64,000 nt of DNA, from positions 930,001 through 994,000 of the forward strand of contig JAGPYM010000001.1 of NCBI GenBank assembly GCA_020736575.1. The letters run 5' to 3'. The stretch comes from Thelonectria olida. Lineage: Eukaryota; Ascomycota; Sordariomycetes; Hypocreales; Nectriaceae. Below the pieces are notes generated by a model. That model did no database searches and was not told where the DNA came from. It saw only the letters and a list, made by a program, of their open reading frames with translations. Shown one piece after another: positions 10,703-20,359 of the stretch (position 1 is its first letter; the number at the start of each line of letters is the position of its first letter). A program made the position numbers and the translations under genes.

Positions 10703-13033
10703 ATGTGGTCCATATTAAAGAAGCACTTCGTGGTGCTGGCCTCGATGGTGGCCGTCGCTACGACGCCCGTGTCGGCCGAAAAGATGCTCATTTCGACCTC
10801 CCTCAACAGTTGCCAGGCCGACTCTGGTTTCACAGCCAGTCTGTTCAACGTCGTCGTCACTCCCGCCAACAACTCTGCGCACATCAACGTCGTCGTTACT
10901 TCATCAATTCAGGGCAAGGTCATTTTTGACGTCAGTGCCTACGCCTATGGTTATCGCTTCTTGCGACAGACTGTAAACCCTTGTGACATGGGACTGGCCG
11001 GTCTTTGTCCTATGGTTGCTGGAAAGATTCCTTTCCAGTTCAATCTCCCCGTCAGCAAGGATGCCCTCTCGAACATTCCAGGAATTGCCTACAGTGTTCC
11101 CGATCTTGACGCTACTGTCAAGGTATACGTCAATTTGACAAGCACCGGTGAAAGTGTCGCCTGTGTTGAAGCCGACATTTCAAATGGAAAGACCGTCAAC
11201 TTGATTGGTGTCAAGTGGGCTACCGCCATTATCGCAGGCCTGGGTTTGATTTCTTCCGCCATTGTTTCCGGTCTGGGTCACACAAACACTGCCGCCCATG
11301 TCGCTTGCAACTCGCTGTCCCTCTTCAGCTACTTCCAGGCGCAGGCTATCCTCGGCCTCACTAGTGTCCACCTTCCTCCTATTGTTGCGTCCTGGACTCA
11401 GAATTTCCAATGGTCTATGGGTATTATCAGAGTTGCTTTCATGCAGTCCATCTTTAAATGGTACCAACGCGCGACCGGCGGCACACCATCGACCCTCTTT
11501 GATTCTATTTCCAAGGTTTCTGTCCAGGTGCAAAAGCGCAGTCTTGACATTGCTGAAGCAGGTCTCAGCTTGTTCAAGCGCGGTGCGGCAATGCTACCCC
11601 GAGAGGTTCACGAAATGGTTAAACGTGGGAATATCCAGACCGAAACTGGTAGTTACCTCGTATATGGCATTCAGCGTGTGGCTTTCAAGGCTAAGATTGA
11701 ATCGACCAATCTGTTCATGACGGGCCTGACGTTTTTCTGCATTTTTGTTGTTCTGACCGTCTTCCTTATCGCCGCATTCAAGGGCGTCTGCGAGCTTCTT
11801 GTGAAGCAGAAGATGATGGCCAGTGACAAATTCCTCGAATTCCGCAACGGATGGCTCACCGTCCTCAAGGGCATCCTCTTTCGCCTGACCCTGATTGGGT
11901 TCCCGCAAATGACCATTCTCTGCCTCTGGGAGTTTACCCAGAACGACTCCCCTGCGGAGATTGTCCTTGCCGTCTTCTTCTTCTTCGGAATGCTCATCAC
12001 TCTCGGATGGGGAGCTTTCAAGGTCATTCGTATCGCTCGTCGCTCCGTCGCCATGCACCGAAACCCTGCCTACATCCTTTTCTCAGACCCCCAGGCTCTC
12101 AACAAGTGGGGTTTCCTTTACGTCCAGTTCCGCGCCTCTGCCTACTACTTCATTGTCCCCGTCCTGATCTATACTTTAATCAAAGCGGCCCTCGTGGGTC
12201 TGGCGCAAAAGGCCTCTGTTGCTCAAGCCATTGGCTTCATCATTCTTGAGGCGGCTGCCCTGATCGGATCCTCTGTTCTTCGACCCTGGATGGACAAGAG
12301 CACCAACTCGTTCAACATTGCAGTTTGCGCCATCAACTTCGTCAATGCGATTCTCCTCCTCATCCTCTCGAACGTCTTTGGCCTCCCTCAGCTTGTTGTT
12401 GGTATCGTGGGTGTTATTCTCTTCGTTATGAACGCTGCTTTCGCCCTCATTCTCCTGATCATGGTGATTGTGTCGACAAGCTTCGTATTCTTCCGAAAGA
12501 ACCCCGACGCGCGATATCAGTTCATGGCCGACGACCGTGCTTCATTCATGAAGTCACAGACCCAGCTTAACACCACGACCGAGCTCGATGCCCTGGCCGC
12601 CACGGCTCGAGGTGACAAGGGTGGCTACAAGAATCACCTGGATCTCGAGGATGATGATTCATTGTCATCTGACGATATGCGAAGACGCGCTGAGATGACC
12701 AACCTCAACACTATGAACAACCCGTCGCAGGGTTCCTTCCATCGAGGCGACAACCCTCCACGATCTCCCGTGAACCCATCTATGCCCCTCTTCCCGGCCG
12801 ATGGGCAACGACCACAGAGCCCCTTCCGCGCGGCTTCCCCAAGCCCTTACCAGTCTTCTGGCTCGCCCCTTAGCCAGCAAAGACAGCAGCACAACGCCAG
12901 CCCTGCCAGTGGATATCGATCACAGAACAACGCCAGGTAAGCAAGCCTTTGCATCCTTAACTGCACTTCATGAGGACACGAGCTAACAAAGACTTTCAGT
13001 CCTTGGCAGCGTGGTGCCGGCTACGAACACTAG
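10703..13033 (+). CDS. FLC2/TRP-like membrane protein (ML-like domain)
   Basis: Two exons, 10703-12936 and 13000-13033, joined by a 63-nt intron (gtaagc...cag, with branch-like gctaac); 755 residues. The ATG at 10703 opens a signal peptide (residues 1-25, ending PVSA). Then come the luminal/extracellular ML-like TRP_N domain (~26-170), a TRP-like block of many membrane segments (~190-650), and a Ser/Pro/Gln-rich cytoplasmic tail (650-755). The intron brings in the final residues PWQRGAGYEH, which resemble the C-terminus I recall for this family. Relatives are yeast Flc1-3 (FAD transport, ER/cell-wall and calcium homeostasis) and fission yeast Pkd2. Exact substrate or ion is not shown by the sequence. 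Confidence 0.93.
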
Positions 13034-14318
13034 TTGAATGACATTAGGATATTTTAGTGCGGTCACATATCTTGATGATCAATCTTTTCTCTACTTTGGC
13101 TCGAATAGGAGTCGACTTGGCATCCATGAATGCAGTTTTTAGTGGTTTTGATTCAGTTTTGGAGCTGTCTAACACTCACTTGAGTATCACTCAGGCCAGG
13201 CGACTTCCCGTAATCGAAGCAACTCTGGCTGTCAGCGTTAAGACGCTAAGACTGTGGTGTCCTTTTTGTTGGTTGGGTATTTCCATCGGAAGCATGACGA
13301 CGGCGTCTGCGACGAGATTAGGCGTTAGCGAACATCAACCCCATGTGCTCTACTACGAGTGTTTTTTGCTTTGTATATATAAATCATTGTGGGAAGTCAA
13401 GGGAACGGAGGGACATTTTCTTACAGCTGGACTGGGTTTGGCTTGGGAGTCTAGCCAAGAGTAAGCCAAGACGCGGCCAAGGGATGGTGGTGGATCAAGA
13501 AGTAGCTGGGAATACCACCTCACCCAAAATCCAAAAACATTCTATTACAAAATGGTCACTTGGCGATAGCTTGAAACGGCGATGGCTATAGAAGTGATTA
13601 AAGGGTATCGAGACTATACCTATCAGTAAGGTAGTCAAGGCCTGTCCACGATCTGGATTGCCTGATGATAACTAGAACTATCTTACAATTCGAGCCCTTG
13701 CTCCTAAATGAGCGGCTGATGGAAACCACAATGCAAGTCAAATGAATACGCAGCTGTTTTTTTCCCATGCTACCCGTCACGTCGGGTGATGCTCTTCTCT
13801 CTCACCCCCCCAATCGGAATCTCCCTGATAAGAGCTCCTCCCTCCCCGATGCCATATCCATCCATCAATCTCATCTCGTACATGATTAATTTGAAATCGT
13901 CCGATTGCCCTTGGACTGGCTAGTTAAGCAGACAGGTTGCAACAAAGGAAATGGAGAAGAAGGCGGTGGCCCGATGATAGCGAAATATTGATACAAGAGA
14001 AGGACGGCAAAGAAGGGAAAAAGAAAGGCCAAAGCCAAGGTTTGCCGGACGGAATGGAGGTGCCCTGAAGGTAGTGGTGACAAACCGACCGAGACAGGTG
14101 CCCGCCTGGCAACTTAAGGTAATGCAAGGGAAGGCAGGGACGCAGCTGAGAGCCTTTTCGGCTGAAAAGGGGAAATAAACGAGGGATTTGAAACTTCAAC
14201 ACAACGCCGAATGTTACGTCAACTTGACTCCTTGAACGCCCCCGCGACGGATAATTCGACATTGTCATACAAATGAAGGGCTCTTTGCTACCTAATGGAA
14301 CGATTGCGATGCCGTGAG
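13034..14318. other. Intergenic region between convergent FLC-like gene and wetA
   Basis: 1.3 kb between two convergent 3' ends. It should hold both 3' UTRs and terminators. I see AT-rich stretches near 13375-13385 and 13860-13900 but no ORF with protein character. Confidence 0.5.
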
Positions 14319-16082
14319 CTAAAGAGTGAAGCCCTGTTGCATCAGTTTGTCGACGTCGCCACCAGCCGCCTGGACAGCTTTGAGAGCCGCTTCACTGAGT
14401 CGTCGTCGTCGCTCCATTGCCTCGCGTTCCCGTCTCGCCTTGGTCTTGGAGCTCCCGCTCGGAGCCACGCCTGTCATCAAAAGACTGCCGTCGCTGGGCG
14501 TGAAATTGACAAAGCCAATCTCGCCACCGATGCTGCCTCCGCTTGCATCTCGCGATCGTCGTTGTTTGCGCATTGCAGTCGGCGTGCCAGGAACCATGCC
14601 TCTGCCTGATGCGCTCCGAGTCGATCCTACTGAGCCCCCTGAGCTATGGCGCGAGTGTGCCGGCTGAGGCGAGGGCGGTGCTCGAGATTTGCGGATCGGT
14701 GAACAGGAGAGGTGTCGCGCACCGGACGAAGGCGCTCGTGGGGGACGTTGTCGCTCGGTAGGCGGGCAAGCCTGGGGGATGGGAGGAGGCGGAGGGAGAT
14801 ATGTCTGGGCTGTCACGGCCAAGTCGTTGGCGATAGTCGGGGGCGCACCTCGCGGCTGAGGCATATGAATCATCAGCCCAGCGGCGCTCGCATCTGGCAT
14901 TCCGTGACAATCGTACGGAAGTTCGGCATGCTGTGCGTGCATGGCCATGTTCATGGTCGCGTGCCTTTGGTGCTGCTGCTGCGGGTCGATAACGCATTCG
15001 CCGTTCTGACTTAGGAGGTTGAGATCCCACCACCCAGCGCTGTGGTGATGATTCATGTACTCGGATCCCTGCCACGACTCGGGTACTGAACCAGGCGTTG
15101 GGATGGAGTGTTGGTGTGGCGGATGAAGTTCCTGAGGTGGAACGTGATGCTGTTGTTGCGCGTGAGGCTGCGCAGGAAGCGGCCAGGTGCCCGGGTCTCC
15201 CTGAGATGACATGTCGTTTTCATAGCTCCCTGGCTCAGCCACAACGACGACGGGAGATTCAGCTGGAGTGTGAATGCCGTTAGTGTTGAAGAAGCGGAGG
15301 GATTTTGCTGGTGGTGGCGCGGGGATCTCACTGAATGGATCATCAAAGTACCCGTGTATGAATCCTCCATGGTCTGGATTCCCAGAAGGCGATGATGTGT
15401 GGACTTCGCTGCCATGTTCATAGTCGAAAGCTTGCAGTCTCAAAGCTCGAGGTGGATTGTCCATGGTTGGGGAGCCTGGACGGTCCTCACCGGCGCCGGA
15501 CCTGCGACCTTTGCGAAGCCTGCCGGCCTTGCGAAGGGTGGACGAGAGGGCTTCAACGAACTTGTTCGATTTTCGGGGGACGACTGTACTCGGAGGTGTG
15601 GGAGATGATGGTTGCGACACGGGCATGCGCTTTGTGGGTGAGTGCAAGGAGATGCCCTCAACCCGTGGCAGCTCCGGATCGGACACGGAAATCCGGGGCA
15701 TGCCGTCGATCTTTCCCACGTTGTCGCTGCCAGGCAGAATGAGATGTCGAGGGTCCAGTTCACGGGTGGCGGTTCCTACGCAGGCGGTGGGCATGGCGTG
15801 GCCAACCTGGGAGCTACTGGAGAGAAAGTCGTATTCATCCTCAATGGTGGAGACGCCTGATGAAATGGTCGACTCGGATGGCTGGTCGAGAATGAGCGGA
15901 TCAGGCATGGTTGGAAGAGAAGGATCGTTGCCGTGAGGATTGGCCATGGAAGAGGTTACGTCGCCATCGAAGTTGATGAACTCGCCAAAGAAGTCGTTTG
16001 GGCCGTCGTCGACATCCTGCCAGTAGAAGCTGGGATCTCGGTCCACGGCCTCGACCCGATAGGGAAGGGTCCAAGAGGCCAT
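14319..16082 (-). CDS. wetA: Developmental regulatory protein WetA
   Basis: Single exon, 587 residues. The C-terminal ~68 residues (520-587) carry the WetA signature: FVNFTPSDGSLLMTGVAPSG, then SSKTKARREREAMERRRR and a short helix ending near GGDVDKL. The N-terminus has the conserved short motif around FYWQDVDDGPNDFFGEF (~19-35). The middle is disordered, His/Pro/Gln-rich, with basic and Ser/Pro patches. WetA acts late in the BrlA-AbaA-WetA conidiation cascade, as a nuclear DNA-binding regulator of spore wall maturation and metabolism. The upstream region holds CATTCY sites that would suit AbaA control (inference). Length is normal for Sordariomycete WetA. Confidence 0.93.
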   Translation of the reverse strand: MASWTLPYRVEAVDRDPSFYWQDVDDGPNDFFGEFINFDGDVTSSMANPHGNDPSLPTMPDPLILDQPSESTISSGVSTIEDEYDFLSSSSQVGHAMPTACVGTATRELDPRHLILPGSDNVGKIDGMPRISVSDPELPRVEGISLHSPTKRMPVSQPSSPTPPSTVVPRKSNKFVEALSSTLRKAGRLRKGRRSGAGEDRPGSPTMDNPPRALRLQAFDYEHGSEVHTSSPSGNPDHGGFIHGYFDDPFSEIPAPPPAKSLRFFNTNGIHTPAESPVVVVAEPGSYENDMSSQGDPGTWPLPAQPHAQQQHHVPPQELHPPHQHSIPTPGSVPESWQGSEYMNHHHSAGWWDLNLLSQNGECVIDPQQQHQRHATMNMAMHAQHAELPYDCHGMPDASAAGLMIHMPQPRGAPPTIANDLAVTAQTYLPPPPPIPQACPPTERQRPPRAPSSGARHLSCSPIRKSRAPPSPQPAHSRHSSGGSVGSTRSASGRGMVPGTPTAMRKQRRSRDASGGSIGGEIGFVNFTPSDGSLLMTGVAPSGSSKTKARREREAMERRRRLSEAALKAVQAAGGDVDKLMQQGFTL

Positions 16083-18688
16083 GGCGATTGTTTGGTTTGG
16101 CGATTCGATGAAAGTTGATTGTTGTAAGTGGTCGCCTTGACGGATTCACCGGGAATAGGATCACAGAGGCCTCGGATGAGATGGCAATTACGAAGATGAC
16201 ATGAGGAGAAAGAAGAAGAGGCGAAGGGAAAACAAGGTTCAAGATGAGTAACTCGGAAAATGGACCAGGCCCGAAGAGAACGAAGATAGATGGCCGGAGA
16301 GTTTGGCGGAGTGGGTGATCGGAGGTCAAAGTAAACGGCGCGGCTGCGACATCGACAAACAACACAGGAACACCAGCAACCGGCGAGACACGAAAGACCG
16401 AGCGGGCTGAGAGGACGGCTACGTATGTGGCCCATCACAGCAACGGTTGCCGTGCGGTCAGCTCACAGATTGTCGAGAAGGCTGGCATAGGCGGGCAGAG
16501 TTGGGTCGTGGCGACGGGAGGAATGCACGGGGCTATTGAGGAGCATTCCAACCAAAGTTGACGGCAAGACTCGAGAGTGGTCGATTCGGAGCACAGAGCG
16601 CAGGCACAAAGACGCCCGGTCTCCATAGCCCTCGGTTTGGCTTTCTCACATCATCCCTTTGTGCGATGGGCAGTGGGCTCTTCCCTTAGCTGTTTGCCTC
16701 GGAGGCGGTTGGTAAATAGGAGGTCGACTTGGCGCCTCGAGGCTTCGGCACCGCCACGGCCAGAACCGAGACAGATAGAGTACCTATCTGTCCGTCACGG
16801 CTAAGGCCATTGGAGTCGCCGGCAATTCGAGGTACAGCGAGGAGAGGCCCAGACCAACCCCAATCATCAGTAAGCCATTGCCATGGTTTGAAACGAGTCC
16901 TCACCCGTTTGTTTCACTCGCTTGGAGACGTTGTCTTTGATGATCGGATTATGAATGACGCAGCCTCTTTGATTGCCTCGACGAAACCCGTTTCATCGAA
17001 ACACCGACTCTTCACCACCATCTTTCACTCACTCACTCCCTCGCTGTTGCTGAGTCGGGCACCCGTGCCGGAGCCGCCGAAGATCCGGGCCCGAGTGCCT
17101 GACTCCTTTGCCGGGAAGTGCCCCGCCCACTCTCGACGGGCCGACACAACGACAGCACGCAAGTGGAACGGGGAACAGACTCAACGGAGGCCGCCCCCGC
17201 TTAGAAATGTCAATTCATGCTTCTTACTCAGGCACTGTTGGCTCCGAATGTCTCAAGGAGTCAGGCCCAAGAATGAGCATTGCTGAGTCAACGACCTGTG
17301 TCGGGGATTTAAAACCAACAGTATGATGCATCCCAGTGTATCAGAGACATGATCGATCTGTCACAGCGCCGCATCGTCACATTTTCCCCCCCGGTTTCTC
17401 GGGTGATGCAACCCCGATGACTTACATATTCGAGGCATCCATGTCTATTAATGCATGCACGGCTAACAAGTTCTGAGTTAATGTCCTGTTGCATGCAGCA
17501 TGGGGACAGCTGAAGAGGAAAAAAGCAAGTCCATTGACAGGACCCATCCAAACCCCCATCTCATGACCTTTTTGTCCCGAAGACCAACAAAAATTGTGTG
17601 CTTCATCGGAAGGTTTTTCTCTCGAGGTACAGTGCCTGAATGGGTTGACGTTTTCTTGGCCAATTTCTTTCTTTTCACCCCCCGAGGTAGGTAGGGACGA
17701 AGCAGGCCGGCCACTTGGCTGCCTTTGAGTTTCGGAGTTCGATATCTGCAACGCCATGGCGAGAGGGTTGGACATAGGCCCAACAGTTGCGGTGCGGGCC
17801 TTTATTCCCGCTTACGCGAAACCATACGGATGGGATATTCCGACTTTTGGATTGGTAGCATAACGTATGTACGAATCGGTACGGTAGCCCGGCTGATAGG
17901 GGATTCCTGGTAACTAACTACCTAGGTAAGCATGGAACTCCCGTCGTCGTTAGTGAGGTTGCATTTAAGCTGGGACACGCAAGACATTGGGGAGGAAGAA
18001 GTGCCTTGCAGCATCGCCACTCGATTCGTTGCATTGATCCCTGCTGACGACTGAGTCGCGACATGGCACCAAAATGGTGCGCAACAGCATCGGCACGTGC
18101 GTGCTGTGCTGGATGCAATCCCGATATATGTACATACTAAAAATCTAGCGCCTCCGACTTCGTTTCCGTCGTGAAGCGCCAGTCCTGTCCAGATGCCAGA
18201 TCCTGTCCTGTCCTCGAGAGGATTTCCCTGCCCCAAGTAATGCGCCTCTGCCACCCATGATGCCCTCCGTGTTCCGGTTTTTGTCGACCCTCGACCTGGA
18301 TTGACTCCTAACCATGATCCCGCCCTAGCCAATAAACACCAGCGAATACATCATTGTGTAAAGACAATGAGAAAGAAAAGAACCAGAAAAAGGAAGCAAA
18401 GAAGAAGGAGAAGAAGAAAATAACGCCAAAACTGCCAAGTCCAGAGCCCAATGTTCGTGTCCCCAGATGGCGTGTGCCTCGTTAGTATAAAATTCCGCAA
18501 AGTCTAGTCGCTTTCATCACCTCCAACGCCACCCATTTGCCTGGGTGCTGAACCCTCCCGCCGATCCCATATGCGCCGAGAACCGTGCCTTGTACCGTGT
18601 GATTATACACCATTGAACCCTTTGAAAAAGGAAGAGAAAAGAGAAGAGAAGAAAAACTAGGGGTAAGAAGGTATTGCTTCGTCGGGAA
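16083..18688. other. wetA upstream region and spacer to the next gene
   Basis: 2.6 kb. For wetA (read on the minus strand) this is the promoter and leader. It holds at least three CATTCY-type elements. The part near 18360-18430 and 18600-18660 is purine-rich on the + strand and likely belongs to the 3' UTR of the minus-strand gene at 18689-19552. An open frame at 16729-17286 (+) has no recognisable features and I do not call it. Confidence 0.5.
16520..16549. promoter_or_regulatory. Pair of CATTCY (AbaA/TEAD-type) sites upstream of wetA
   Basis: CATTCC occurs on the minus strand at 16520-16525 and on the plus strand at 16544-16549, about 440-470 bp upstream of the wetA ATG. A further CATTCT lies on the minus strand at 17270-17275. 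CATTCY is the known AbaA response element in Aspergillus; use here is inferred and hexamers of this kind also arise by chance. Confidence 0.4.
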
Positions 18689-19552
18689 TCATTGAGTCGT
18701 CAAAGTCGCGCTTCCAGAAGCCGACATGGACTCAAGTCGTCGACGACGTTGCTTCTTATCGCGGCGTCGCATACGGGGCACGCTATGGATGGCGTTTTTG
18801 CACCGACTTGCGGCCTCGCGCGACGTCCTGAAATCAAGGCCGTATCGTGCCTTGTAATCTCCAGAAGCCATGGGCCTGGTCATGGATACGACAGAGTCAA
18901 TCCATGAGAAGTCATCCTCGGCTTCGCAATAGCCCTCGTCGGCTTCAATTTCGGTGCACATCAATCCGTATTGGGGCTCATAGATAGGCTGGTTGGCGTT
19001 TTCTTCCTTGGGCTCGAGGATTGGCGAACGAGGGGCGGCCGAGGGCGAAGGGTGATTGATACTGGAGGATCCTGATGGTGGGGTGGGAGCCATGATACCC
19101 AAGCCGTTGCGAGGTGGGCGACTACAGGGCCGATGGATGGTGGGGATCGTCATGGCGTCTTCGTCGGCATCAACTTCCATGGCCATGGAGGCGCCAGGCA
19201 AGATGGGTGAGGGTACAACATCATCATCCGGCATAGACGTGGGCGATAGAGCGGAAGCAGGATTAAGCGGAGTTTGTAATGGGCTGCGGCTCCGTGGTAC
19301 CAATGACTGATTTCGAAGTCGGTAGGCGAGCACGTCGATAGGGTGTTGTTGGGGAGGCCGGAGAGTCGTGCTTGATGAGAATGAAGGTGATGTCGGAGGT
19401 GAGATGGGTGAGGCTACACATGGAGGGCAGGTAAATCGGCGACCGGCGGGTGCGGTCGGTCTTGTTGATTGTGTGGTGACATGTTGGTGGTTACCCATGG
19501 ATGCCTCGGAGGACGAGTCGCCCCGTCCCCCATTTGAATGAGGCTCGCGCAT
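18689..19552 (-). CDS. Unrecognised protein, Pro/Ser-rich with basic C-terminus
   Basis: Single exon, 287 residues, ATG at 19552. I do not recognise a named family. Residues 1-170 are Pro/Ser/Thr-rich and likely disordered. An acidic patch with the sequence EIEADEGYCEAEDDFSWIDS follows (~199-218), then the segment SMTRPMASGDYKARYGLDF (~221-239) and a strongly basic cluster RRRDKKQRRRR (~264-274) that could be a nuclear localisation signal. The structured C-terminal third, and not the ORF length, is why I call it real. No membrane segment or signal peptide. It diverges from AIM24 across a 6.3-kb space. Function unknown. Confidence 0.7.
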   Translation of the reverse strand: MREPHSNGGRGDSSSEASMGNHQHVTTQSTRPTAPAGRRFTCPPCVASPISPPTSPSFSSSTTLRPPQQHPIDVLAYRLRNQSLVPRSRSPLQTPLNPASALSPTSMPDDDVVPSPILPGASMAMEVDADEDAMTIPTIHRPCSRPPRNGLGIMAPTPPSGSSSINHPSPSAAPRSPILEPKEENANQPIYEPQYGLMCTEIEADEGYCEAEDDFSWIDSVVSMTRPMASGDYKARYGLDFRTSREAASRCKNAIHSVPRMRRRDKKQRRRRLESMSASGSATLTTQ

Positions 19553-19956
19553 AGCTGAGCGCTAGACGGCCCATGGGAGTGAAAAGTGCGAGGCGATGTG
19601 ATTGTTCGTGGAGAAGGCGAGTTGTAGGTCAAGAGTTGTGGTCGAGCCGGAAACGAAGCGAGAGAGAGGCGAGCACTTGAAGATAAGAGAAGGGAGCGTC
19701 GAGGGCGAATATGGGATGAGGAAAACCGGAGGAACAGCAGGGGGAGCGAGCAGGCCGGGTAATATGAGGGCATCGACGGCGTTGCGCTAGACGAATAGTC
19801 AACTAGGCGTTGACGCCGCCCGGTCTCTTGTGGTGGAGCGGGCTGGCGAGGGAGGCTAAGGCGCATTCAGTCAGAGCCAGAGAGACGGTCGACGAGCCAC
19901 CGAGGAGCGAGAGGGAGTCTTAAGACATTAGGGCGATTGGAGCCATTAAGAAAGCA

Positions 19957-19989
19957 GCCATGAGCCAGCCATGAGCCCGCCATGAGACG
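19957..19989. repeat. 11-bp tandem triplication
   Basis: GCCATGAGCCA, GCCATGAGCCC and GCCATGAGACG follow each other directly; the third copy diverges at its end. It lies about 400 bp upstream of the 287-residue gene. Confidence 0.85.
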
Positions 19990-20333
19990 TGGGCCATCCG
20001 CCCACACACCACCACCCAGGCAATGAATGGTTGGATGCAGCGCTTTCGCTCACTGCTTGGGATGGAACCTTTTCCTTGGGTCCCGCCCGTCCTTTGACTT
20101 TGGGATATGGTACCGACAGTTGGGTACTGGACAGAGGGTGGTCCCAGTTTGCAGTTCCAGTGGGCCGTCTCAGCCTCTCTCCCATCGACAAGGGCCAGGG
20201 CTCGGGGCCGAATGGTCCTGGCTGACGGACGGGGTTATGGATGGATGGGTGCACACTCGTCAGAGAATGCGTCCAACAAGATCTAGATTGCCCTTGCATT
20301 GCATGCACCCAGGGCGTGTCGTGCGTGCGTGCT

Positions 20334-20359
20334 TGTGTGAGTGTGTGTGTGTGTGTGTT
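20334..20359. repeat. GT/TG dinucleotide microsatellite
   Basis: A TG-type repeat with one interruption (tgtgtgag) followed by an uninterrupted (GT)9 at 20341-20358. Confidence 0.9.

Noticed and set aside
16729..17286. 185-codon plus-strand frame upstream of wetA
   Set aside because: No protein features; the region is better read as wetA promoter/leader.
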